The position numbers and the translations under genes were made by a program. Below the pieces are notes generated by a model that was not told the origin of the DNA, did not search any database, and was given only the letters and a program-made list of their open reading frames with translations. A stretch of 64,000 nucleotides of DNA, taken from assembly GCA_012862575.1 (NCBI GenBank), contig BLSF01000099.1:36568-100567 (forward strand). The letters are read 5' to 3'. Within the stretch, counting starts at the first letter, position 1. Every line of letters starts with the position of its first letter. The DNA comes from Parietichytrium sp. I65-24A. Its lineage: Eukaryota; Sar; Bigyra; Thraustochytrida; Thraustochytriidae. Positions 1 through 13,434 of the stretch are shown piece by piece.

Positions 1-1533
1 CGCCCTCACATTCCCCCCTCTCTCTCTGTATTCTGCTGTCTCTTCTGTGCATCGGCTGCTCCAAAGACCGATGCACCTCACATCAGACGAGTCTCCCTCA
101 CGAGCCTCCCGCTCTCCTCCCAACTCGTTCTGCCCGCTATTGGGTGCTACCGATGGTGATAGCAGTCCTTCTGTCTTACGGCGGTCCGGCTGCCAGGCTC
201 CTCTCGGCATTTCTTCAAAGGAGAGAGTTTGCCCGACTCACCTGGCGCTGCCACCCAGCTCTTAATTCCCCAGGGGACAGCTGCCGGCTGTCAGGAGACA
301 GAGCGGTAAGAGTTTGATATACGCTCCGTAAGGCGTGCATTTTTGCTCCGGCGATTAGAGCCTTGAAGTGCTGAAATATTCCTCGGATGTGGAGAACATA
401 ACAATATTCTATGTGTTATCGTAATAACTTCCCTGGGTCTTGTATTTATAAGATAGGCTTACGGCAAGTCATAGCTATGACCTGTATCGCCAAATCATAG
501 TAATCTGCGTAATAGTCTTCAGTACGGAAAGGGTCTAGGAAGATGATAGGCCAGCCAGAGAAGGCGCTGAACTAATAAGCATATATATACACTCTTATGA
601 CGACGCTCCCTGTTTTGGAACGCCAGTGGATATCAGATATGGCCGCGGACTAGGGTTTATTCTGTCAGATGGGCATAGCGTCGCGCTGGTGCATCCCCAG
701 TCTCAAAGCGCTGGGGTCAATACTACTAAAATCACTATGTGGCACCTTTAAGAAAGAGGTAAAGTGGCTTCCGTGCGTGACACGGTTTGGACGGCTTTTC
801 AAGCGACTTGCAGCCTGAGACTATCTATTTCTACGAACCTTCGTTAAGATCTGCACGTAAATTCGCATTCTTGAGCCCGGAATGAGTAATGGGAATCGGT
901 GGTTGGTTGTTTCACTGGCAAACACAACAATGAGCTAAAGGCAAGCTTGAGTGAAACTACCAGTGAAGATTGCGAAGAGAACAAGGGGTGCAGATCGTAT
1001 TAGATCTGCTAACCAACTTTAGTCGCACTGTGTTATATATTGTCTATGGTCTGCTAACCTAAAAATGGCAATTGCGTCGAAGGCACAGGCACTTTTTGAT
1101 GATTGCAAATTTCGTTGACTTTGCATCTCTCGTTGCGTCTCTTCTCGTTTTGTTGAACGCATAATGGGTAAAGGATCAGGACAAAGCTGTGCGTCTCAAC
1201 ACTCGGGAGCCCGGAGAGGCTCCAGGATCCCAAGCGCTTGTATTGTAGCTTGGTAACGAAACGGGGCCACAGGATCGTCGGAAGCGGGGGAAACTTGGGA
1301 TGAAGCGCGCGCTTCGCCTATTTGCGATACGAATCACTTGGCAGATTGGAAGTGCACGAAAGTAAGGTGCTCTGGATTGCGTTGGTGTGCGCCTTAATCA
1401 TTGGGCCGATGAGTCGACAGAATCTTCCGCGTCATAGAGTATGCGGACTCGGATGGAGAGGTTTGAAATGGTTTGAATCCCCCTTGAATCAGCGCTTTGT
1501 TGTCACGTTGATGGGGCAAGGAAGAGATGGTAA

Positions 1534-2045
1534 TAGCTTGATGGATGACTGACTAACTTTGTGCATCACGACATGTACTGAGGGTGTGGTGTATAGTAGG
1601 CTAAAGGCATATTGTTTAATGGTGTTTCAGGGTGTTTCAGAAGACATCTCTAAAATTAGAAATTTGCTTTGTAAAATACTTGTCGATTAAAATTGAAAAT
1701 TATGATCTTCATTGGAAAAGAAGAGAAGCAGCTTTCGTCTCTATTGAAATTGTTGAGGCGAAGAAAGAGATGGCGCTTGCATCAAGGTTATAGCTTGATG
1801 GATGACAACTTCGTGCATCACGACATGCACCGAAAGTGCGGTGTACAGTAAGCTAAACGCATCACTTGTTGTGTTTTGTCTGGGTGTTTCGGAAGACATC
1901 TCTAAAATTAGAACGCAAATTTTGTTTTGAAAATAAATACTTTTCAGCAAATACTTTTCAATTATATAAATAAAATCAAAAATAATAATTTATGTGATTT
2001 TCATTGAAGAGGAGCAGATTTCGCCTTTTTCAAAATCGTTCAGTC
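1534..2045. repeat. Imperfect tandem duplication, unit about 257 bp
   Basis: The segment starting tagcttgatggatgac at 1534 recurs at 1791. Shared blocks keep the same order in both copies: a gtgcatcacgacatg block, a gtgtttc block, gaagacatctctaaaatta, a cttttc/aaatact A+T-rich part, and a cattg-gaag-agcag-tttcg part. Substitutions and small indels are scattered throughout, so the duplication is not recent. No coding frame spans it. Confidence 0.85.
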
Positions 2046-5000
2046 GAAGTGGGTGAGCGTAGACGAAGACGAAGAAAACCAAGCGTGCTCTTTTTTCACA
2101 TTCATCTTCATTCTCCAAAGGTGTGTGCCTATGTGGCAGATAGATGTACGTAGGAAGTCACGCATATTCTCAACACCACGCGAATAGCGAACGAAGAGAT
2201 CTTGTGAGACGTTCTGTCAACAATGAAAAAAAGGTTGAACTACAAGGGGAGATATATGGTAAAAGTCGCTTCTTCTGCGCCACACTCGGAAGCTGCGACT
2301 GACTTTTGAGTTTGCGAGTTCGTTCTGTATGAGAGAGTACTGGTCCATCAGTGAGGATGTTGAATCTCCCAGCTCCCCAAGCCGATCACTTTGAGACGCA
2401 GAGCAAGTTTGAAACAAAGGAAGCAACAAGACAAGTGCAATGGTGCTTGTATAACAATATTCCGAGCTTGACGGTCCGTGTTGCGCACGACTGCTGGAGT
2501 GGTATTCTATTATATTCCGATTACCTTTGCTTCCCGGCACAATTTGTAACTTTCCTTTTCTCGCACCCCTTTCAGTTTAAACCTTGCAGCCAGAGATATC
2601 CAAGCAATGCATGTAGTGGAGATACCTTCACCTAGCCTCGTTCAAGACGAGGGGTATGAAGTGCATGGCGTGCATGATGTGCATTGGTGGCTGGTGGTTG
2701 GAAGAGGAATGGGTTGACGGCATGGCAAATGATTGGATGGAATGGAGAGGATGCAACTCGGGCTAAGTTAGCAGTAGTAGTCTCGTCGTCGCTGTCTCCT
2801 GGGGCACACTAGCGAGACTGAATAGAACTTAGTAGCACTCCCTCTCCTTAACTGGTGACGTAGAGACCAACGATGATGCGGTATGAAGGGTGTAAAAGTG
2901 ATTTGATTGGCAGAGAAAGGATATCTTAAGTTCCGCCTTCTCAGTCGGAAGCGAAACGATTTCTCGAAAAAATGAGATTCCAGAGAGACAGGATGAGTGT
3001 GCGTCCTTGAGTTTTTCGAGCGCTCTTTCTCACAGTCAATGAACCTTCAAATTTTGCACCAAATGAAATATGAATTTTTTTCTGTAAATTCGCATGAGTC
3101 GACTGGGGAATGGGAAATTGGGCTGGCCGCAGCGGGCGGGCCATCGTCGATCTGACGTCGCCAAGCCTGTCGGGCCATCTAGCTAGAAACCATATATAGT
3201 TGTTCAGCCAAATTTGAGCGTGCATTAAGTTCAGCGATCCTCTGAAGCTTGTACCAACTCGATTGTCTGGCCACAGTAGTGTGCATGCATGTGTTGGGTT
3301 GCATTGAAAATGAACATGTGTCGCCTGTTCTACTTTCACCTTCACGTCCGCCGAGACAACTCGCGTGGCTCAACCTGAAAATCGCGCTGTTTTTTCTTTT
3401 TCCGGAAAAGTCGGATAGGCTTTAGATGAATGAAAAGGCCCTTTTTTTCACTCCTAAAATTCTAAACTGACAGTATTTCCTCAAGTTCAACTTTGCTGGG
3501 CGATGAAACATCTCCTAATTACACACTTTTCACAAGTTCAGCGCATAAGTGGAGCCCCTAAGATCTTGATAAAGATTTCTATGGCTTTGATTGCCTATTA
3601 AACAATTCGGTAGAGGTCGGCACGCGCTCTCGCTGTCTCCTCGCTGGATCATCGGGGAAATCATCGTCGGCAATTCCTAAAAGCTCGGATAAACCGCGAC
3701 CCCTGAATCCCCAAATCCGGGGGACGCGTCCCATAGTCTTGTTAGGCTTGTTCAATGAAGAGATGGTTACTACAGAATTTTTACAAGATGGAAATGAAGT
3801 TTTCACTTTCGCTTCGTTTTCTCAAGTTGCTTTTGTTCGTTGCGCGTGGAGAGGACTCGAAACTTGGTGCAAACACTGTCCACGTGAAAAGAGTGCTCAG
3901 TACTCAGTGCCTGTTATTGTACTGCTGTGTTGTGCTGCCTGAGCCGCCCGAGTTAAAAGATCTTGATGGAGCAAAACAAAACAAAAACGGCCGCTGAGAA
4001 ACCTGGGACTATAAGTACATCATCACTCTCCGCTGTTGTGTAGACCCAATTGGGCCATCCGAGATTCTGCAGAGACTTGAAATGAAAAATTAAAATATGA
4101 CGACTCTTGCAATTTTAGCTCGAACAATGTTTGATTGGCGCTTGTGCAAGTCTTGCAGAATTTGGAGCTCTTGCTACAAGCAAACGAGAGACGGTTAAAT
4201 GTCGAAATGGCACGGAACGCTTGAAGCAAGCCGACGTTCTGATAACCTGGCGATCACAGTGCAAACTACACCAATTTAATTTTCTTTTTTCTTTTTTAAA
4301 AGTTGTGAAGAAAGCAAGTTTGGAAGGCGATTCGGCCGTTGCAGAGCTGGCGCTCCGTGGCACCACTCCATCCATGCGAAACAACAAGCTTGCTCAAAAG
4401 GAAAGAAGTTCGATTTTGACAGTTAACGGATGGGAGGCAGAAAGTAATGTGTGAGCTGCAACTTGAAGGGAGAAAAGGTTTGGAGAAGAACCTGCGAGAG
4501 GGCTTTGAATGACTAAGCTTCTTCACAACTGGCACGCTGGGCCAGGGAAAATAACGTCCTCGCAACCGTGAAGAAATGAACATTGTGTTTTTCCCTAGCA
4601 CATGGAGGTACTGGGAGCGTTCTTGATGAAAGCAAGAACGTCGATACTGTCGATACTGGATGGGACGGGCAGAGACGAGAGAAAGAGAGGGACTGGATGT
4701 TCGCAATTCCGAATTCTGATCTGCAATTTTCTTTCCCTCATCATGCACACTGGACTCAAATGAGAAAAGTTGATATGGAGTAATAGACAGCGCGTCGGCT
4801 GAACCAACAAGCCAGCGTCTGCTCCTACCTTGGCCTTCTACCCTTCTTAGCAACGTTCGCACCCTTTCCTCTTTGTCAGGATAGAGATGACGAGTCCCTT
4901 TCCGGGATGTAAAGAGAAATGATGAAATAGAAATAGAAATCGTCAGAGTCAGACTGCCAGCAAGAACTCCGTCCGAACTCAGAACTCATTGTCACTACGA

Positions 5001-5231
5001 CTACCCGGTGCTGACGGAGGCGCGCTTCCTTGCACGGCCACAGTTTATCGTCACTTTTACGAAGTGATGACCTCAACAGCAAATTTGCAACTCGAACAGC
5101 GCTCCAAGGATGAAATCAATTCGTCCTTACCCCTCTTAGCTACTGCTCATAAGCACATCGATCGACTCATAAACTAATCAGGGCCGAGTGCGACAGGATG
5201 CGACAGGAGGGGTCCAAGAGGACCCACGACT

Positions 5232-5258
5232 CCCAGGAGACCCAGGAGACCCAGGAGA
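5232..5258. repeat. Short tandem repeat CCCAGGAGA x3
   Basis: Three adjacent copies of a 9-base unit, followed by a C/A/T-rich stretch of ccatccca words (5270-5297). It lies in non-coding sequence. Confidence 0.8.
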
Positions 5259-8200
5259 CAGCCAACACGATCCCATCCCATCCATTCCCATCCAGTCCAA
5301 GTCCACACGCTGTCTAACTGACAGCAATAAGGGTACATAGCGCAATCCCTAGTTTGGAATGTGCCAGGGCCAGCTGCGTGTGAATCAAAAACCGACGTTG
5401 GCTACGTGGAGTAAGAATCTTCAGTATGTATTTTCTCCACAGCCCTTGCGAGTGGCAACCGCGCGCAAACGCGGGCCATGGGCCATGCTCTGAACTTGTT
5501 TTTTTCCCTTGGATTTTTATGGTCTGTTTATACGAGGCTAGCTCCGGCTTCACGCGGAACAACTCTCACCAAAGTCTTCTTCCTTACTTTTTACTTTTTC
5601 ATGTTTCTTCTTCCTCTCCTCTGCCACAGTCAATCAAAGTCGAACTTTTTTTCTTTTTTTCATTTTTTCATGAAAGAATTCAATTTCCGCGAAAGAAAAA
5701 CAAGTGCCTGTAGCTCAGGAGGGGGAGGAAGACAGCAACAAAAAAGAAAAAAGAGAAAAGAGAAAATTGTCTTGATCAATCAAAAGAAGAAAGATGGATT
5801 GGAATTGAGCTTTCCTCCCCTCTCGCTTACTGTTCAGGGCCGCCACTTCAGAATCCAGCGAATGTCCAGCCAGATCCGATCCAATACCGGGTCGTAGGGG
5901 TTTCTTACCATTCGATAGTCTTGAGAAAGCGTCCCACCCGGCCAAGTTTTTCCGGCACCTGCGATTTTTCGGGGAAATTTGCGCAATTGGATTTCTCCTT
6001 AAGGAGGCCTAGCGGGCCATCGCGGGGGTTACTCGAAACTAAGAGACTTGTACACGGAAGAATTCCAACCAATGTGGCAAGGCGATGTGGAGAGCTGCAC
6101 CCGTACTTTAAAAATACCAGACTCGCGCACGATGAGCTTCGGTGAGTCCGTGTCAAGTTCAGCGCAAGGCCGCGAGCTCGTGGCGCGCCATTTTGGGCGA
6201 GTAACTAATAGTTATAATTAGATACAGGTAAGAGCGTGCATTTTCGTGCATTTTGTACATGCACCTCGACTTCAGGCTCCGTTTGGGAAAAGGTACAGCG
6301 TTGTATGCCGAAACGATACTACAGCGATGGCTCGGGAGAGTAGGACTGGTGTGTGACAAACTCTGCGGTTTCTTTCCACCCGCACTCTTTGGTCAAGTCG
6401 CAATTGCGGTGAAAAAACTCGAAATAATGGGAGGTTTGGGCGAATGGTCAAAACGCCTCGCGAAAATGTCAACTTTCCTTTATACCCTTCGCTGGGGTGC
6501 CAGGAAATATATTTCACTCGATTGCGAATCAAGGATTCACTGGCTTTGGGCTTTTGGCTCGTGTGCGTGAAATTCCCTATGCTTCGCACAAAGTTCTCTT
6601 TTCCTCCCTTCTCCTCCAGGATACAGCACCAATGAGGCTGGCTATGAGACAGTAGTAGAGTAGTGCATTCGATTTCTTCCTCCTCCTCCATTTCCTCCAC
6701 TCGTGTTTTTCCTCTCATGAAAGAGCAAAGACGCGCAGCAGTAAGGGTCATTATTTCATATTATAGTGTCGTGCATCGGGGAAAATGACATGTCTCAAAT
6801 GGAGAAGATGTACTACCCCCAGACAATCTCTGTTGGGCTGTGAATTTGTTTCTGAGCGTGCATGGGGGAGAAATTGGCAGCCAATATTGGTCAACACAGC
6901 GCACTCTTAAGCAACTCGAAAGTATCGGTACCGTCTGCTTGTCAAATTAGTCACACGAGCAGGAAAGAAGAAATTTGTGAACAAGCCTTTCCGGCAGGAG
7001 CGACAGGCGTGACGGAGTATTGTTCCGTCCATTCGTTTCTCTCTTCTCTTCATTCATACTATAACCCTTACCCTTGGCCCCACCTATAACTTTAGCGTAC
7101 CTTGATGTGCTTCCACCGCACAACCGAGTCAAGCAAGCACTCGCACAGCAATTCTGCAGAGTTACTTGTACATGCATTTCGAATGCGCCCAATTTGGTCT
7201 CATCTCCACAGACAAGTCCACTACACAATCACTCCAGGCTGCTGCCCCCCCCTCGGCAAGAGCTTTCGCTCTTCGAATTTGGCCTTTTCTCGTCCAGTCA
7301 CCAGAGACTCGGCTCACGTCTCACATTCACATGTGAAATCATTGCTGCGAGGGAAGAGAGCCACCCATTGTCTCTATTGTCTCGTCAAGTTCCACTTGAG
7401 ATTCCGTCAGCAAAGGACTATCAACTAGTACCTGCGTCTGTGGAAGGTGAGCGAAAAGACTGATAAACAGACAGCAGTGGTTCTGATGAGAGACTCGAGC
7501 GTCAGTTATATACTTTGTGCCACCATCTATATGGACTTATGCACCCCTGGCGCTAAGAGGGGTCAGTAGACCAAATGGTAGCACGATAGCGCAGAGCTTC
7601 TTTCACATTATCATTACATGCACACAGACCGACTATCGTCTTGTGTGAAGAAAATGGTGGACATGTTGTGGAGGGTTATTGTACGATTAGACACTACTAT
7701 TGTGACGATCCAAAGACGGAAACATTTTCTCGCTGTCGCTCTGTCTCCTATTCTGGCTTCTGAAGGGCTTTTTTATCCTATGGCAAGTCATACTGGCTCA
7801 CTACTCTCGCACCAGCCAATTCTAGCTAGCCAGCATAACCAGCACGAAGCGTTTCATGTGACGGACATGTACAGTAGACACGGAGGCAGATCAATTTTCA
7901 CAGGCAATGAAGCACAGCCAGAATTAGTGGAATGAATGCAGGAGCTGAGATTCCTGCTGTTAACTTGCACGACAGCTGATGCACATTACTCAGTAACTTT
8001 GGGATAAAATTGATTCGTTTCGTTTCCAGATTCAGAAGTTTTTTTTTTTTTTGGCGTCTTTTCTGGGTAACTCGCACAGCAAATGGATTATTAATTTCTC
8101 CCTTTTCTCCCCACCTTGAACTCACGTACAAGGTTTTCGAGTCCCGTTTACGCACGAGATTTGCTCTTTCGAGTACAGCACGCAGAGCCAAGGGTCGCGA

Positions 8201-11200
8201 CGATTGTCACGGATTTCACATTTCAGCGCGGTCTGCAACCGTGCATCACCGGTAAATATCAACTCTCTCTCAGCGGCGAGGGATCGTGGCCTCTGCTGTT
8301 CTTTCTCCCGGAGAGTGAGGCAATATATGCACATGATGCACGCCCATTCTTTGCTGTTCTAGGAAGAGGTAGAACGGAAAATGTTACGCACTGGATTTGG
8401 TCCCTCTCCTCTTATTCGCTTGCCATCGGCCACTATCGGCCTGGAGAACGATAACTCGTTGAGCTGCTCCCGCGATTTGCTCGACACACTTTTGGAAATC
8501 AACTGTTGGAAATTTTGTTGAATTTTGATTGAATTTTGAGTTGACATGTGAATGAAATCAAGAAACGAAATAGTCCACTACTAGAGCAATGCACGATCCA
8601 TACATCATGGACTATGGATTACGCTGGACAGATCCTATTACGACATCACCACACGAACCCCACCGCTAAGCGTGCATGAAGCTCTCGAAAATGAGCTCCT
8701 AGGTGACGAATAGCCAATTGATTAATAGTAAAATGCAATGGTGCCTTGCGTCGGGTGTGCGTCCAGGGAGATTTGAGCCTTAACAGATGGATACAATGCA
8801 CGTTAAGACAGCATACGAAATGTGGGGGGGCGAACGCGCCGTCAGATGGGAAGGTGATATCTGCAAGTGACAGATGTGACAGATGTGCCAGCAGCCAGTC
8901 TTCAAAGCCTCACCCACTCGCTCACTCCAGTGGACAAGGCGCACATGTCCCTGAATGCTCTGCTACTCTGGCGCATAAAAGTGCATTCGCTGGATCTAAT
9001 GTGCATAGTTTTCTTTCCTCGCCATCGTGAAGCTTCTCGCTTGTCTATCTTCTCTCACCCCTCTTGCCACTGTCTACCGAGTATACCAATACTAACACTA
9101 GCGAAGTTTTTATTTATTTTGAAAAAAGTTCGCAACACGCTATGTGGCGCACGTGGTGTTTCACTTTTATTCTGCTAGTGACGTGGTTTCGAGAATGGGA
9201 AGGTTCTTTTGAGACCGGGAAAAAGAAAACGAATTTCCAATTAAAAAAAATTGAGGGATAAAAAGTCGGCTTGTTTTCATTTCAATTTCATTTCAAAAAG
9301 TAGAAAAAAACTTGAACTTCGCGATTTTTCATGTCGGGATTGTCTCAACCTATAAGTGGCAGTAGGAGAGTTTCAACTCAAGAGTCGGAAAAGAAATGAA
9401 CCTTTTTAGATTCTTTTTCAAACTTTTTTGGGTTTCTTCATGAACAACTTGGTGCGCTGAAAGCACAGCTGAGCCGTTTCTCCTCCCTCGGATTCCTCGG
9501 ATGCACCCCTCTCACCATTCCCCATCATTTCATGATCTCATCAGGGTATCTTTAAGTGTTCCGTTTAGATCGCAGCGTACTAGTACACTACTCAAAGGAA
9601 TCTTCCAATGCGAAAAATTGGGATTCATGAATCCGAAGTGTTGCAACCCCGCCCGCCGGGCTAGAATTGTGAAAAGTCATCCTCCAGTCAGGTCGATTGG
9701 TGTGGATCACGCATCACCGTGACAAGCCATCCTCTTCCCGTCTCTGCCTCCTTTCCTGCAGTGGTCTTCCCTCTTCTCCGAATATCAGATGTGCATCTCG
9801 ACGCTCCCTTGCTGCAATTTGCAAAGTTTACTTAGATTCCAGAGTACGTGTTGAGAGCGCAGCACGTCTTGCCGAGTTGGCCTGCCTGAAGCGCTGAAGG
9901 GCGCCTCTCTGGTTCTTGCTCAAGTCTGAGCTGAAAGGGCAACACTTGAACCCCTTGTATCCGCAACGCAGTACGCGGCGCATAGACCACCCTCCAGACT
10001 TTTAGACCAACAAAAGTCAAGAGAATCTTTACAGAGAGCAGAAAGTCTTCCTTGCTGACAGGCGTCTTTTGTAATACTAGTTTTCATTTTCATTGCTATT
10101 CTATTCGCTATGCTACCGGTACCCAGGCGAAGCCATTTTAAATTTTTTGCATCTTCAATGATGAAAACGTCGAAAACACCTCTGTTGGTCAACATAGCGG
10201 CGTAGTAACGCAAAATTGCAGGCCACAGTTCGTTAGCTGCGCCACTGTGGACAAGCCGGCACACAGTGAGTAGATTAGTGAGTGTTTAGTCGCTGAAAGA
10301 CTTCAGGCGCCAACTTTTTTGCTCCGTCCGGGAGAGGAGAGAGCTTGAAGAGCTTGAGCCTCGGGGGGGAGACCTCGCGCTTCTACCGCTCGGAAGTTCT
10401 CAGTACCTCAAGTATCCCGAATGCACAAATGCCTGCCTGCCATGTGAGCAAGGCCAATCCGCTGGGAAGATAATTACCTTACGCATACGCGGCGTGTTGC
10501 GCTTTGGGTTGGGTGGTTGGGTCATTCAGGTCGGCAATAGTTGTTCGGTGTCGGCGGTGGGTGGGAAGAGGAAAATTTTCATTTTATCTTTTGCATGTTG
10601 CATGCACCTTTTGCATTTTACCTTTAGTCGAAAGCTGCGGGCGACACACTGGAGTCCGGGCCAAGAACTCGATCGGAGACGGTGTTGAAATGCCAGTCAC
10701 TGCAACTTCGTCTGAGTCTCAGAGAGTTGCGAGATACGTCATCGAAACCAAGACGCATGTCAAGAGCAACCAATTACAATCAAAAAGAAGACTTGGAATG
10801 AATGATTGAATGAATGATTGACTGTGAGACAAAGAAAAGGAAGGAACACGTGTGGCAAAGCGTCGAGCGCTTCTCATCTCAAATCATTTCTCTTATCGCA
10901 GATAGCTCATAGCTCCGCAGCTATCTCTCAGCTCGTCCACCCATGTTACATTGCAGTACCATAGCTTTCACATTCATACGTGCACCCTTTCCACCTTTCC
11001 ACAGTGATTCAACTTGTGTTGCGTGCCCAAGACGTTCAAATATCTCCATGCGGATTCAAGGAATTCAAGGAGAAAAGGACATCTCTGTTCAAATTTTTGA
11101 GTCGATCGAGGAAGTGCTTTTCACTGCCTAGGTGTAGTACACCCGAGTTGAGCGAGGTCTAGTAGGTCATATCGACAGACGCTATCTTCAGCCTGCAGCC

Positions 11201-11447
11201 TGATGTGGAACCAACAGCGCGCCTGAAATAGTACAAAATTGTACAATATCAGAATTTGCGAGGCTGCCAGGATGGGAATGCAAGGGCAGCAAGAAGTTAG
11301 AAACTCATTGTGGTTGGTTATTTCATGTTCGAGAAAATCGCAATACATCGATCATCGAAGAAAATCCATCGCTCTTCCTATCGATGGGCAAATAAAGTTG
11401 GGGGCTCGGCAACATGCGCGCAGGCAACACCCAAATGGGTCAGGTCA

Positions 11448-13434
11448 TCAGTGCAGGACCTGCTCGATCGGACTGTCGGCATAGCCTGGCGTGTGCATGG
11501 TGGACTCGATGAACTCGAGCATATTTTGCGGCCGTGGCTTGTGGGTTGCGAGGCCGAGCTCATAAGCACGCTCTGCCACCTTTGCTGCGATATTGGCAGA
11601 TACTTGACGGATGCAGTTCAATGGAGGGTACAACGAACCACGGTCGCGGTCAGACTCGGTGACTTGCTCTGCAAGCGCCACACTGGAGACGTAAAGTAGC
11701 TCGTCCGGAATGGTGGTCGCTTGACATGCCAGGACGCCGAGGCCAACTCCAGGAAAGATGTAAGCATTGTTGCCCTGGCCGGGCTCAAAAGTGCGCTCGG
11801 AGCCATCCTCCAGGGTTGCCTTCACCTTCCCAAATGGAGACCCACTGGCGAAGAAGCACTTTCCGTTTGTCCATTCATAAGCCTCCTTGGCAGTGCACTC
11901 CGATTTGCTTGTTGGGTTGCTTAGAGCGAAAATCAAAGGCAGTGGGCAGTATTCCGCCATGTACTGGAGGATGCTCTTGGTGAACGTCTTTGGGATCGCG
12001 CTCACTCCGATCAAAGCAGTGGGCTCAATCAAGTGGACCGCGTGCTCAAAGGCAATCTTGGACATGTCCTCGACCTCCCACTCGGTTCCCTTGAGATGGG
12101 AGACAAGTTCTTCGGTAATCTCGTGGGCAAAATCCACCTTGTGATGAGCCAGTTCGTCTTTTCGGTTCTTGCTCACGAGCCCCTGGCTATCCACCAGCCA
12201 GATATTTTTGCGGGCCTCTTCAAGTGAGATCTGGCCGTCGCTTTCCTCCTGAATGGCGTGTGCAATAAGGTTCGCGATACCGGTTCCTGCCTCGCCTGCT
12301 CCGAAGAACATAAATCGGTGTTCAGCAAGGGATTTGGCGCAACCTTCCACGGCACTTGTCTCCGGGATGGACGCAATCACGCCAGCCAGCGTAACTGCTG
12401 CGGTTCCTTGGATGTCATCGTTAAAGGTGCAAAATTTGTCTCTGCTGTTCTCTAGCAAGCGGAACGCATTGCTGTTGCCAAAGTCCTCGAACTGCAAAAG
12501 GACCGATGCGCCCCATCTTGCTTTTGCGGCCCCCATAAACTCGTAGACAAGCTCGTCGTACTTGTCACCGCGAACGCGCTCCTGTTTGAGGCCCATGTAT
12601 AATGGGTCCTTGAGAAGCTCCTTGTTGTTGGTTCCTACGTCAATGCAGACCGGCAGGCAGTAGTGGTGGTCGATACCAGCGCAAGCCGAGTAGAGCTGCA
12701 GCTTGCCCACAGGAATACCCATTCCGTTAATACCGAGGTCTCCAAGCCCCAGGATTCGCTCCCCGTCCGTGAACACGATGACCCGAACATCGTCCTCAGG
12801 CCAGTTTGAAACGAGCTTTTTGACGCGGCCAAGGTCGTTGATAGTTACGTAGAGACCACGAGCCTGGACATCGAGAACAAAGCGGGATCGCCACCGCACA
12901 TTCGAGTTAGGAACAACTCATACTCACCTCGTCTTTCTCGCTGCCCAGAGAAAGAGAGCAACACGGCAAAATAAAACTTACATTTGTCCAGCGATGGCTG
13001 TACTCCGTGCAAGCCTGACCGACAGTTGGGGTGTACACGATGGGCATGAGCTCTTGCACATTGGTGGTCAAAAGCCTGTAAAACAGCTGCACGTTGCGGT
13101 CAAGAAGGTTCATCATGTATTCATACTTCTCAATATCCTCGCCCTTCTTCCGGAGCTGCTTGAGCTCGCGCTCTACCTGCAAGTCCATGTCCTCTACACC
13201 AGCGGGAAGCAGACCTTGCAGACCGAGGCGCTCCCGCTCGTCAACTGGAAACGCCTGGCCCTTGTTCAGCCTTGGATTGAGCAAGACGTTTTTGCCCTCG
13301 GCAGCCATCACCGGCTGTCCGCGAATACTCATCCTTGGCGACTGCGTGAGCTTGCTCTCGTCCTTCTTCGCCATGGCACCGAATTTGCCTGACATGCGGG
13401 CCACAAACCCCTGCACTTTTTCTTGCAGTGACAT
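11448..13434 (-). CDS. NAD(P)-dependent malic enzyme (2 exons)
   Basis: Oxidative decarboxylation of malate to pyruvate with NAD(P)H production, a usual cytosolic source of NADPH for lipid synthesis. Exon 1 is 13434-12982 (151 codons). A 118-bp intron with GTAAGT donor and CAG acceptor follows, then exon 2 at 12863-11448, giving 622 aa. The N-terminal malic domain has IVYTPTVG with catalytic Tyr134, the loop GERILGLGDLG with Arg187, and GMGIPVGKL with catalytic Lys205. Exon 2 continues with the metal-binding FEDFGN and NDDIQGTA motifs and the Rossmann loop FGAGEAGTG. Length fits the eukaryotic family. No clear transit peptide or SKL end is seen, so a cytosolic location is inferred. Cofactor preference cannot be read with certainty. 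A copy of the intergenic near-palindrome starts 281 bp upstream of the ATG. Confidence 0.97.
12864..12981 (-). other. Spliceosomal intron of malic enzyme gene
   Basis: On the minus strand the exon ends ...TGGACAAAT, followed by GTAAGT; the acceptor is GATGTCCAG before GCTCGTGGT. Joining gives SHRWTN-ARGLYVTIND, which matches the continuous malic enzyme sequence. Length is 118 bp, phase 0. Confidence 0.95.

Larger units (their letters stand above)
1..11447. other. 11.4-kb region without a supportable gene
   Basis: Both strands carry only short frames (188 codons at most) whose translations are rich in Ser, Arg, Cys and His and show no domain, signal peptide or conserved motif. Contents that can be named are an imperfect tandem duplication (1534-2045), a CCCAGGAGA repeat (5232-5258), a 14-base T run (8039-8052) and three copies of the intergenic motif TGACTGTG/CACAGTCA (3031, 5635, 10819). 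I found no reverse transcriptase or transposase signature and no tRNA-like B box. Genes made of many very small exons, or long non-coding RNAs, cannot be excluded by reading. Confidence 0.6.

Noticed and set aside
1468-1482. GGTTTGAATCCCC, resembling a tRNA T loop
   Set aside because: Flanking bases do not pair into a T stem or acceptor stem.
4296-4862. 188-codon minus-strand frame in the gene desert
   Set aside because: Translation is rich in Arg, Ser, Cys and His without domain or signal; it looks like chance.
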